Of a DNA stretch of 11,325 nt, positions 1 to 5,293 are shown one piece after another. Where the stretch lies: positions 1 through 11,325 of the forward strand of contig JAJYZU010000027.1 of assembly GCA_021799755.1 (NCBI GenBank). Reading direction: 5' to 3'. A program made the translations under genes and the position numbers. The DNA is from Thermoplasmata archaeon. Its GTDB lineage: Archaea; Thermoplasmatota; Thermoplasmata; Thermoplasmatales; Thermoplasmataceae. The notes below the pieces were generated by a model. That model searched no databases, was not told where the DNA came from, and saw nothing but the letters and a program-made list of their open reading frames with translations. Numbering within the stretch: the stretch's first letter is position 1; every line of letters starts with the position of its first letter.

Positions 1-72
1 GGTGAAGAAGCATACTGTCATTTACGATGGCTAACGTAAACTGAAGATGTGTAGGGAAACAGGGGATAAAAC

Positions 73-663
73 ATGATGGAATCACAACGTCAGACTCACT
101 TCGGAGGCAGAGGTTTCACACTCAGATCATCCATGGGCAGGGGACTTCCGATGCTGTTGATCCCAATCATAGTTCTGATTCTGATCCTTTTCAGCGGCAA
201 TTTCTATTTTCTGGAGTATTTCCACGTGGTGGTTGGTTCGGCATGGACCGGCATGGATCTGGTGATGGGGCTTTTCTTCGCATTCATTATGAGAGGGTTA
301 TCCAATATTGAAAGAGCAGAGGTTTCAAAACGTCTTATTCCGATGATGCTGTTTTTCATGCCTTCCATTGCAACCACAACGATCACTGCTGGAATCTATC
401 TTGCTGCAGGACTTGGGATTGATTTTTTTTCTATTTATTTCATCATTACGGCGATTATTGCACTTATCCTTACTGTTCAGGGGCTGCTGATATTCCTTCC
501 AAATGAACTCAGGATCTACTCCGAGATACTCAGGGGAAGCAGAAATGTTGAGAAGATAGTGAGGCTGACCATGTTCAATCTTAAACTATCGCTTTCACAG
601 CTCGTACTGCAGATAGTCATTATTGTTTTCATGGCGCACTTTGCAACTGGAGGTTCCCTTTGA
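73..663 (+). CDS. Small multi-pass membrane protein, paralogue A (CopD/HemJ-like His-Trp-Gly signature)
   Basis: Function unknown. The 196-residue product has a basic, hydrophilic N-terminus and about five hydrophobic segments (roughly residues 25-42, 44-72, 88-112, 117-142 and 168-190), so it is an integral membrane protein. The second segment carries His51-x3-Gly-x2-Trp-Thr-Gly-x-Asp62. A similar His plus Trp-x-Gly pattern occurs in heme- or copper-associated membrane families such as CopD, DUF2269 and HemJ, so a metal or heme role is possible but only inferred. A Lys-Arg-x2-Pro-Met motif (86-91) and Ser-Gln-Leu-Val-Leu-Gln near the C-terminus recur in the next gene. ATG codons lie at 73 and 76; a GGGGA purine stretch at 62-66 favours the first. 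It overlaps the next gene by four bases and is presumably co-transcribed with it. The upstream promoter is not visible in the 72 bases available. Confidence 0.82.
   Translation: MMESQRQTHFGGRGFTLRSSMGRGLPMLLIPIIVLILILFSGNFYFLEYFHVVVGSAWTGMDLVMGLFFAFIMRGLSNIERAEVSKRLIPMMLFFMPSIATTTITAGIYLAAGLGIDFFSIYFIITAIIALILTVQGLLIFLPNELRIYSEILRGSRNVEKIVRLTMFNLKLSLSQLVLQIVIIVFMAHFATGGSL
649..653 (+). promoter_or_regulatory. Shine-Dalgarno site that decides the TTG start of the second membrane gene
   Basis: GGAGG ends six bases before the TTG at 660. It lies inside the last codons of the preceding gene. The only nearby ATG (681) has merely a weak purine stretch before it, so this site supports TTG initiation coupled to termination of the upstream gene. 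Confidence 0.6.
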
Positions 664-1217
664 CAAATGATGAGAGCAATATGAATGCAATTCTGAGGGC
701 TGGTATTCTGTCCTCACTGATTCCCATAGGGGTTTTTGCAGGCATATACCTGTATGGAAACTTTCTTCTGCTTGATTATATCCACGTGCTTCTCGGGGCA
801 ATATGGACAGGGGTGGATGTATTCTATGGCCTCATATTCATCAGCGTTCTTTCTACAATTGATTACGAATCAAAGATTCACATAGCAAAGAGAATTCTAC
901 CTATGACGCTCTTCTTCATTCCCACAACATCAATCCTTACACCGCTTGCAGGTTATTTTCTTGCCACCCGCGAAGGTATTTTCGACATATATTCCCCGAT
1001 ATTCACATGGGTGATCATCATAGGAAGCATCCTTGTGATACTGGGTTTTGCTACAATATTCTCAACATCCATAATCATTTACCGCAGTTTTAGAAATGGA
1101 AAAATAGATGGCAAAAGAATTTCAAGACTTCTGATCATCGGATCGAGGGGTGCTCTTGGTCAACTGGTGCTGCAGGTTGTCATAATAAGTCTGATGGCGT
1201 ATCTTGTAGTTTTCTAA
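660..1217 (+). CDS. Small multi-pass membrane protein, paralogue B
   Basis: This 185-residue protein is a clear paralogue of the gene before it. The two share the membrane-embedded His42-x3-Gly-x2-Trp-Thr-Gly-x-Asp53 signature, a Lys-Arg-x2-Pro-Met motif (77-82) followed by Leu-Phe-Phe and a Pro, and a C-terminal Gln-Leu-Val-Leu-Gln-Val-Val-Ile-Ile stretch. About five hydrophobic segments are visible (roughly 15-32, 35-65, 79-101, 110-140 and 165-185), in the same order as in paralogue A. The TTG at 660 is preferred because GGAGG precedes it by six bases and its TTGA overlaps the upstream stop, a classic coupled arrangement; ATG at 681 would give 178 residues. Tandem duplication with conserved order suggests a heterodimer or two-subunit membrane complex, which is inference. 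The family is not recognised with certainty; CopD/DUF2269-like is the best guess. Confidence 0.82.
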   Translation: MTNDESNMNAILRAGILSSLIPIGVFAGIYLYGNFLLLDYIHVLLGAIWTGVDVFYGLIFISVLSTIDYESKIHIAKRILPMTLFFIPTTSILTPLAGYFLATREGIFDIYSPIFTWVIIIGSILVILGFATIFSTSIIIYRSFRNGKIDGKRISRLLIIGSRGALGQLVLQVVIISLMAYLVVF

Positions 1218-1679
1218 GAATCGGATAAATCACCCAATAAACTGGCAGTATCTGTTCCTAAATGTCTGCAAACATACTGAAAAATAAATTTTTTTGCTTC
1301 TGGCAATAAGCAGGCGTGATTGACTGTGACTATTTGAGCAGAATACAAAGGGCCAGCATTAATTCCCATGAGAATTGCACTCAGGCAATTCAATGCAACA
1401 TTTTCAATTAAACTTCAAGTCAAATATCCCAAAGCATGCTCATGGCAGTTTTTAGGTACTGAAATTATAGGGCTTCAGTCAAAATCCTTAACTCATTGTT
1501 ACCCAAACTGTTTCTAAGTTCCTGATTTTTTAAGCATTTCAATTTTCTTTGTGAACATTCCTGATTCCGACTGGATCAAAATTTCTGGATACTTTACAAA
1601 ATTTCACTTTTCCACCAGTTGCAGACAGATAGATATCATACCGGCCGATTCACTGCTCACACGAAATCTTATGATTTAA
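1218..1679. other. Gene-free intergenic stretch of 462 bases
   Basis: This AT-rich region lies between the ends of convergent genes, the second membrane gene (+) and htpX (-). Both strands are broken by frequent stops, no reading frame reaches 60 codons, and no tRNA-like fold, tandem repeat or ribosomal-protein motif is apparent. Two T-runs (1289-1295 and 1526-1531) could serve as rightward terminators. Its length is unusual for this otherwise packed window, so it could hold a non-coding RNA or a decayed gene, but nothing in it supports a specific call. Confidence 0.5.
1289..1295 (+). terminator. Poly-T tract, probable archaeal terminator for the membrane-protein pair
   Basis: A run of seven T residues lies about 70 bases after the stop codon at 1217, immediately after an A-rich stretch. 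Archaeal RNA polymerase terminates intrinsically at T-rich tracts without needing a strong hairpin, and none is evident here. Confidence 0.4.
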
Positions 1680-2747
1680 CTAGCCAGATAACATTCTGTC
1701 GATCCTTCGCTTTACTGATGGATGAGAGCCAACCTGTGAACTGATTGGTACCATGTTTAAGTCGCTGGCCTTGATCAGTGCTATCGCAAGATGATCAGGA
1801 TCACAGTACTTTGAGGCAAACTTATCGGCCTCGAACTCTCGCTTTCTGCGGGCATTCGCAATGATAATGGGGACAGAAAAGAAAATCGAGACAGAAAGGG
1901 CGATAAGGAATGGGGGAGAAAAAAACTGGGCGGGGGGTAATTTTAACAATCCGTAGCCAATGAGGATTACAACAAGGACCAGAATTTCAACAATTCCGAA
2001 TGGTACCATGGATAAAAAGAATGAAAGTAGATTATCCTTATGCTTCATATGGCCCAGTTCATGGGCAAGGATGCAAGCGGACTGGTCAACGTTTAGATTG
2101 TTATACAAATAATCTGTTATATATACCGTGTTTTTTAGAACGCCTGCACAGTAAGCATTGGCAACCTTGGAATCACTTGTGGGAATCAAAAGTGGGACCA
2201 CATGTGGCATGTTTTCTGCTGATGTTATGGAATCCAATTTTGCAAGAAGATCATTGGAATCTATCGACTGCGCACGCTTTGAAGAATTTTTCAACCACAG
2301 ATTGGAGACCATCAGATACCATAAGATCACAAAGAATGATTGCAGAAGTATGACTCCTTCAAACCAGTTCAAGGCAAAATTGATTGGGATCAAGACTGCA
2401 ACAAAAACAGCCATGGTAAATATACCGAACTTGAGGTAGGAGTAAGATATCGGCAGCTTTCCAAATGATGCCAGATATCCTACATTTAATTTCCTGTAGT
2501 TCCTTTCAATAGTAAATCTTCTATGATAAAAGAGCAAAAGGATTAACCAGTAAATTGCGACAGATGAAAATGCAAAGACGAAATTGCCAGGAAGGAATGC
2601 CAGCGAGAACAGAAAGTATAACGGGGATAGAAACATGAATAATGAATTCAATGCTGAATAGCGTTTCACCGTCAAGAAGTACAGGAAAGATCTGGTCTCA
2701 TTATCTCTTCTGCTCGCAATATATCCATTTACGGAAGGGGCTTCCAT
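1680..2747 (-). CDS. htpX: HtpX-like M48 family membrane zinc metalloprotease
   Basis: The 355-residue product is a membrane-bound zinc endopeptidase of the M48 (HtpX/Ste24) family, which degrades misfolded membrane proteins. The zinc motif His229-Glu-Leu-Gly-His233 is followed by a Glu-Phe-x-Ala-Asp block at 304-308 that provides the third ligand (Glu304), all on the cytoplasmic side. The family's Asn-Ala-x-Cys/Ala block lies at 197-200 and a terminal His-Pro-Ser-Val-x-x-Arg motif at 342-348. Hydrophobic segments lie at about 32-50, 55-73, 105-125, 130-150, 245-268 and 278-298. HtpX proteins usually run near 290-300 residues; the extra length is an N-terminal membrane region with two additional segments. 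The ATG at 2747 has no convincing Shine-Dalgarno site, but a TATA box centred 24 bases upstream predicts a leaderless message. The gene stands alone, divergent from the ribosomal operon. Confidence 0.92.
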   Translation of the reverse strand: MEAPSVNGYIASRRDNETRSFLYFLTVKRYSALNSLFMFLSPLYFLFSLAFLPGNFVFAFSSVAIYWLILLLFYHRRFTIERNYRKLNVGYLASFGKLPISYSYLKFGIFTMAVFVAVLIPINFALNWFEGVILLQSFFVILWYLMVSNLWLKNSSKRAQSIDSNDLLAKLDSITSAENMPHVVPLLIPTSDSKVANAYCAGVLKNTVYITDYLYNNLNVDQSACILAHELGHMKHKDNLLSFFLSMVPFGIVEILVLVVILIGYGLLKLPPAQFFSPPFLIALSVSIFFSVPIIIANARRKREFEADKFASKYCDPDHLAIALIKASDLNMVPISSQVGSHPSVKRRIDRMLSG

Positions 2748-2766
2748 TGTTTCTCTATTAGTAAGG

Positions 2767-2774
2767 AAATATAA
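2767..2774 (-). promoter_or_regulatory. TATA box for htpX (leaderless geometry)
   Basis: On the minus strand the sequence reads TTATATTT. Its centre lies 23-24 bases upstream of the A of the htpX ATG, so transcription should begin at or within a base or two of the start codon. The lack of a Shine-Dalgarno site agrees with this. Confidence 0.6.
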
Positions 2775-2871
2775 TCATTTCTGCGTCTGGTGATAACAGG
2801 AACCCGGTATGGTAAATAGTCCACTCTAACCCTGAAAGTTTATTTGGTTGCAGGGCTAAGATAATCAAAAC

Positions 2872-2879
2872 TTATATTC
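2872..2879 (+). promoter_or_regulatory. Candidate TATA box for the L44e-S27e-aIF2alpha-Nop10-PAC2 operon
   Basis: TTATATTC is preceded by AAAAC, which could serve as a BRE. It predicts a transcript start near 2900 and therefore a leader of roughly 90 bases before the L44e TTG. Less canonical AT-rich alternatives exist at about 2836-2843 and 2899-2906, so the exact promoter is uncertain. Confidence 0.4.
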
Positions 2880-2937
2880 AAGGGTAATATCTGGTAAAGT
2901 TTAAGAAATACCTGCTATACAGTTTTGCGAACTGCAT

Positions 2938-2976
2938 ATGAAGAATGGTAACAAATCGTTCAGGCAGGATGAATGA
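2938..2976 (+). other. Possible 12-codon upstream ORF in the L44e leader
   Basis: An ATG at 2938 opens a frame of 12 sense codons ending in TGA at 2974-2976, 13 bases before the L44e start. A second mini-frame (ATG 2969 to TGA 2983) overlaps it out of phase. There is no clear ribosome-binding site before the first ATG. It may be chance, or a leader peptide that controls access to the L44e Shine-Dalgarno site. Confidence 0.2.
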
Positions 2977-2977
2977 A

Positions 2978-2984
2978 GGGTGAT
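2978..2984 (+). promoter_or_regulatory. Shine-Dalgarno site that decides the L44e TTG start
   Basis: GGGTGAT matches the complement of the 16S rRNA 3' end (GGTGAT core) and ends five bases before TTG 2990. An in-frame TGA at 2981-2983 excludes any start further upstream. Confidence 0.7.
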
Positions 2985-2989
2985 ATGAG

Positions 2990-3274
2990 TTGAAGCTTCC
3001 GAAAACAGTTAAGATGTACTGTCCCAAATGTAAGAAACATACAGATCATGAAGTCGAGAGAGTGAAGAAGAGGAAAGCGAGTGAATTCAGGGCAGGCCAG
3101 AGAAGATTCAGGCGAGTTACGTCTGGATTTGGAGGGTTCCCCAGACCTCGGTATGAAGGCAGAGAAAAACCGACCAAGAGGGTTTCCATTCGTTTCAGGT
3201 GCCTGACTTGCAAGACAGCGGTTACTCCCCCAACACAGAGGGCAAAGAAGTTTGAAATAATGGAGGCGCAGTAA
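2990..3274 (+). CDS. rpl44e: Large ribosomal subunit protein eL42 (L44e)
   Basis: A 94-residue zinc-binding protein of the large ribosomal subunit, located near the E-site. The N-terminus Met-Lys-Leu-Pro-Lys-Thr-Val is the family signature and fixes the TTG at 2990 as the start. Two Cys-x2-Cys knuckles (Cys11/Cys14 and Cys71/Cys74) form the zinc site, and the intervening stretch is rich in Lys, Arg and Gly as expected for rRNA contact. The length is normal for archaea. It is the first gene of a five-gene operon; the next start codon lies one base after its stop. A good Shine-Dalgarno site precedes it, so it is translated from a leadered message, unlike htpX, top6B and otsA in the same window. 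Confidence 0.96.
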   Translation: MKLPKTVKMYCPKCKKHTDHEVERVKKRKASEFRAGQRRFRRVTSGFGGFPRPRYEGREKPTKRVSIRFRCLTCKTAVTPPTQRAKKFEIMEAQ

Positions 3275-3275
3275 A

Positions 3276-3470
3276 TTGGTGGAAAGTAAGTTTGTAAAAC
3301 CCAAATTCAAGAAGCGTGGTTTCGTAAAGATCAAGTGTAAGGATTGCAGCAACGAACAGTATGTATTTTACAGAGTTTCCAGTAACGTGACCTGCAATGT
3401 TTGCGGATCCACGCTCGCCAAACCAACCGGCGGATCTCTTGAGACCAACGGTGAAGTTATCGAGGAATGA
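3276..3470 (+). CDS. rps27e: Small ribosomal subunit protein eS27 (S27e)
   Basis: A 64-residue zinc-ribbon protein of the small ribosomal subunit. Cys21-x2-Cys24 and Cys40-x2-Cys43 form the C4 zinc site, and the surrounding Lys-Ile-Lys-Cys-Lys-Asp-Cys and Asn-Val-Cys-Gly segments are typical of the family. The start is read as TTG 3276, with GGAGG (3262-3266, inside the end of L44e) nine bases upstream; GTG 3279 is an in-frame alternative that would remove one residue. The acidic tail after about residue 55 (Glu-rich) is slightly unusual for this basic family. The gene sits one base after the L44e stop, and its last bases overlap the purine-rich start region of the aIF2-alpha gene, the order found in many euryarchaea. 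Confidence 0.95.
   Translation: MVESKFVKPKFKKRGFVKIKCKDCSNEQYVFYRVSSNVTCNVCGSTLAKPTGGSLETNGEVIEE
3462..3465 (+). promoter_or_regulatory. Shine-Dalgarno site that decides the aIF2-alpha start
   Basis: GAGG lies seven bases before ATG 3473 but only one base before ATG 3467. Spacing therefore favours 3473. Confidence 0.55.
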
Positions 3471-3472
3471 TA

Positions 3473-4231
3473 ATGAACAGAGATATCCCTGAGCCAGGGG
3501 AACTTGTGGTTGTCACCATAACCGAGGTCAAGAACTTCGGTGCGAAGGTGAAATTGGAGGAATATCCCGGCGTTGAGGGGTATGTTCACGTTGCAGAAGT
3601 TGCCACCGGCTGGGTCAAACACATAAGGGACTATCTCAGGGAAGGACAAAGAACTGTTTGCAAGGTAATCAATGTAAACGAATCACGCAGAAATGTGGAA
3701 CTTTCGCTAAAGAGAGTAAATGAGCACCAGAAAAGGGATAAAATCTCAGAGTGGAAAAATTCACAGAAGGCTGAAAAGCTTCTTGAAATAGTAAGCAATG
3801 CTCTCAAAATTTCGTTAGATCAGGCATGGAAGGATTTTGCGGATGATCTGCAGGTTAAGTACGGTTCACTATATGCAGCATTTGAAGATGCAGCCGCCAC
3901 GCATGATGAATGGTTACCCGAACTCAAGGGAAAATGGAAAGGTGCATTCCAGAAGGTTGCAAAGGAAAACGTGACCATTCCATACGTGAAGGTTGGTGGG
4001 TATATGGAAATGTACAGCCTCGAACCCGATGGAATCGACAGAATCAAGATGACATTAACCGGACTTGAAATGGATAATGTCAGCATTCATTATATCGGTT
4101 CCCCGAGATACAGAATATCGATAACAGAGACCGACTATAAATCAGCAGAAGATCACCTTAAGAAGGTTATTCAAACAATATCAGAAAGCGCGAAAAAGAA
4201 TTCTGTTAACATGGAATTCGCAAGGGAATGA
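3473..4231 (+). CDS. eif2a: Translation initiation factor aIF2 subunit alpha
   Basis: This 252-residue protein is the alpha subunit of the heterotrimeric factor that carries initiator methionyl-tRNA to the ribosome. An S1/OB domain occupies roughly residues 8-82 (Gly-Glu-Leu-Val-Val-Val-Thr start, Val-Glu-Gly-Tyr-Val-His, and the end motif Asn-Val-Glu-Leu-Ser-Leu-Lys-Arg). A helical domain follows to about 165, then an alpha/beta domain to about 240 that binds the gamma subunit and tRNA. The loop equivalent to the eukaryotic phosphorylation site (about 42-52) contains Thr45 but no serine. ATG 3473 is preferred over the in-frame ATG at 3467, which overlaps the S27e stop, because of Shine-Dalgarno spacing and because archaeal homologues start close to Arg-Asp-x-Pro-Glu. 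The length is normal. It lies between the S27e and Nop10 genes in the expected archaeal operon. Confidence 0.95.
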   Translation: MNRDIPEPGELVVVTITEVKNFGAKVKLEEYPGVEGYVHVAEVATGWVKHIRDYLREGQRTVCKVINVNESRRNVELSLKRVNEHQKRDKISEWKNSQKAEKLLEIVSNALKISLDQAWKDFADDLQVKYGSLYAAFEDAAATHDEWLPELKGKWKGAFQKVAKENVTIPYVKVGGYMEMYSLEPDGIDRIKMTLTGLEMDNVSIHYIGSPRYRISITETDYKSAEDHLKKVIQTISESAKKNSVNMEFARE

Positions 4232-4234
4232 TAG

Positions 4235-4411
4235 ATGAGATCGCTCATTAGGTACTGTGGTAAATGTCATATATACACTCTCGAGGAAACCTGCCCTCAG
4301 TGTGGTGGACCGACTGCAATGGCAGTACCTCCTAAGTTTACTCCAAACGACAGATTTCAGAAATACAGAATTAAGATGAGGAATGAAACAGATGGAAAAA
4401 ATAGTAATTAA
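4235..4411 (+). CDS. nop10: H/ACA RNP protein Nop10
   Basis: A 58-residue core component of the archaeal H/ACA ribonucleoprotein, which with Cbf5, L7Ae and Gar1 guides pseudouridylation of rRNA. The N-terminal zinc ribbon is complete: Cys8-x2-Cys11 and Cys20-x2-Cys23, with Tyr-Cys-Gly-Lys-Cys and Cys-Pro-Gln-Cys-Gly-Gly. It is followed by Pro-Pro-Lys-Phe-Thr-Pro and Asp-Arg-Phe-x-Lys-Tyr-Arg, the segment that wraps along Cbf5. The ATG lies three bases after the aIF2-alpha stop. The last nine or so residues (Asn-Glu-Thr-Asp-Gly-Lys-Asn-Ser-Asn) extend beyond the usual end and are encoded over the start of the next gene, which the reading frame overlaps by 20 bases. It is too short for many gene callers, so it is easily missed. 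Confidence 0.93.
   Translation: MRSLIRYCGKCHIYTLEETCPQCGGPTAMAVPPKFTPNDRFQKYRIKMRNETDGKNSN
4378..4381 (+). promoter_or_regulatory. Shine-Dalgarno site for the PAC2-family gene
   Basis: GAGG within the Nop10 coding sequence lies ten bases before ATG 4392 and one base before ATG 4383, favouring the downstream start. Translation from here would depend on ribosomes finishing Nop10. Confidence 0.45.
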
Positions 4412-5153
4412 GCAGTATAAGAAACCAAAACTCAACTCACCAATACTGGTTGGGGGACTTCCAGGTATAGGAAATATTGGAAAGATTGCAGCGGAGTATC
4501 TTGTGGAGAAACTGAAGATGGTTAAGCTTGCAGAGATATTTTCACAGTATCTTCCGCCACAGGTTTTTGTTACAGAGGACAGTCTCACCTACCTTGTGAG
4601 GAACAGTCTTTATTACAAAAGAATCCCGGGTAAATCGGACATGGTTGCTCTGGTCGGAGACTTTCAGGGAAGCACACAGGAAGGGCAATATGAAATGTCT
4701 TACAACATACTCGAGCTTCTCTCAAAGTTCAAACTCTCCAGGGTTTACACCCTTGGAGGCTACAGCACGGGAAAAATAGTAGAACATCCCAGAGTGCTGG
4801 GAGCTATCACAGACAAATCAATGATGGAATCCTTGAAAAGTGCTGGCGTTCAGTTTCCCAAGGGAGAGCCGGGAGGCGGAATTGTTGGATCCGCTGGAAT
4901 AATGCTCGGCCTGGCCAAGGAGCTTTTCAATGTCGAGGGGGCCTGCCTGATGGGTGAAACATCGGGATACTTTGCCGATCCGAGAGGGGCCATGGAGGTT
5001 TTGAAGGTACTCACCAATCTGCTTGGTATTGAGGTTGATCTCGCAGATATAGAGGAGAGAAGCAAACAGATTGAACAGATCACGGGGAAAATGCAGGAAG
5101 ACATTCAGAACAAGATGACCGGTGGCAAGGAAGATCTCGGCTATTTCGGATGA
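4392..5153 (+). CDS. PAC2-family proteasome assembly chaperone (PbaB-like, COG2047)
   Basis: A 253-residue cytosolic protein of the PAC2/DUF75 family, whose archaeal members (PbaA, PbaB) relate to eukaryotic proteasome assembly chaperones PAC1/PAC2. Family signatures include Leu-Val-Gly-Gly-Leu-Pro-Gly-Ile-Gly-Asn at 19-28, Leu-Pro-Pro-Gln-Val-Phe near 54-59, Gly-Asp-Phe-Gln-Gly near 89-93, Leu-Gly-Gly-Tyr at 121-124 and a Gly-rich Gly-Gly-Gly-Ile-Val-Gly-Ser-Ala-Gly loop near 161-169. The protein ends in Tyr-Phe-Gly, which resembles the hydrophobic-Tyr-any tail (HbYX) that docks into proteasome alpha-ring pockets; Phe replaces Tyr. The start at 4392 is chosen by Shine-Dalgarno spacing; ATG 4383 would add three residues. 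It closes the operon after Nop10, overlapping it by 20 bases, a conserved archaeal neighbourhood. Confidence 0.9.
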   Translation: MEKIVIKQYKKPKLNSPILVGGLPGIGNIGKIAAEYLVEKLKMVKLAEIFSQYLPPQVFVTEDSLTYLVRNSLYYKRIPGKSDMVALVGDFQGSTQEGQYEMSYNILELLSKFKLSRVYTLGGYSTGKIVEHPRVLGAITDKSMMESLKSAGVQFPKGEPGGGIVGSAGIMLGLAKELFNVEGACLMGETSGYFADPRGAMEVLKVLTNLLGIEVDLADIEERSKQIEQITGKMQEDIQNKMTGGKEDLGYFG

Positions 5154-5265
5154 GACATCTTTACTGCCCGCACCAAGATACATCGTAACCATCACGAGGT
5201 AGTGTTCATGGTACTGTTTTGATATCCCTGTCATTGTTGAAGATCTAGAACGAACACAGAAATCA

Positions 5266-5273
5266 TTTTAAAT
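5266..5273 (+). promoter_or_regulatory. TATA box for the topoisomerase VI operon (leaderless geometry)
   Basis: TTTTAAAT is centred about 24.5 bases before ATG 5294, the same spacing seen for htpX and otsA. It lies in the only sizeable gap (5154-5278) between the two rightward operons, and no Shine-Dalgarno site precedes ATG 5294. The rest of the gap shows no gene or strong hairpin. Confidence 0.5.
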
Positions 5274-5293
5274 TTTCAGTGCCTATGGCTTCA

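Noticed and set aside
1..39. Possible C-terminal end of an upstream gene (two frames stop at 34 and 39).
   Set aside because: Only 10-12 codons are visible, with no recognisable motif, and neither frame can be preferred.
2158..2439. Plus-strand frames of 93 and 117 codons inside htpX.
   Set aside because: They are antisense to a gene with intact zinc-protease motifs, show no family features and lack a ribosome-binding site.
2960..3352. Minus-strand frame of 130 codons across L44e and S27e.
   Set aside because: Both ribosomal proteins on the plus strand are unambiguous; the antisense product shows no domain.
4181..4588. Minus-strand frame of 135 codons over Nop10 and the PAC2-family gene.
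   Set aside because: It covers the true Nop10 and chaperone coding regions in antisense and shows no recognisable domain.
5154..5278. Possible small gene or hairpin terminator between the PAC2-family gene and top6B.
   Set aside because: No frame with a ribosome-binding site and no stable stem is apparent; only the TATA-like box is supported.
5279..5293. GTG 5279 or ATG 5285 as the top6B start.
   Set aside because: Not excluded, but no Shine-Dalgarno site precedes them and the TATA spacing fits ATG 5294 better.
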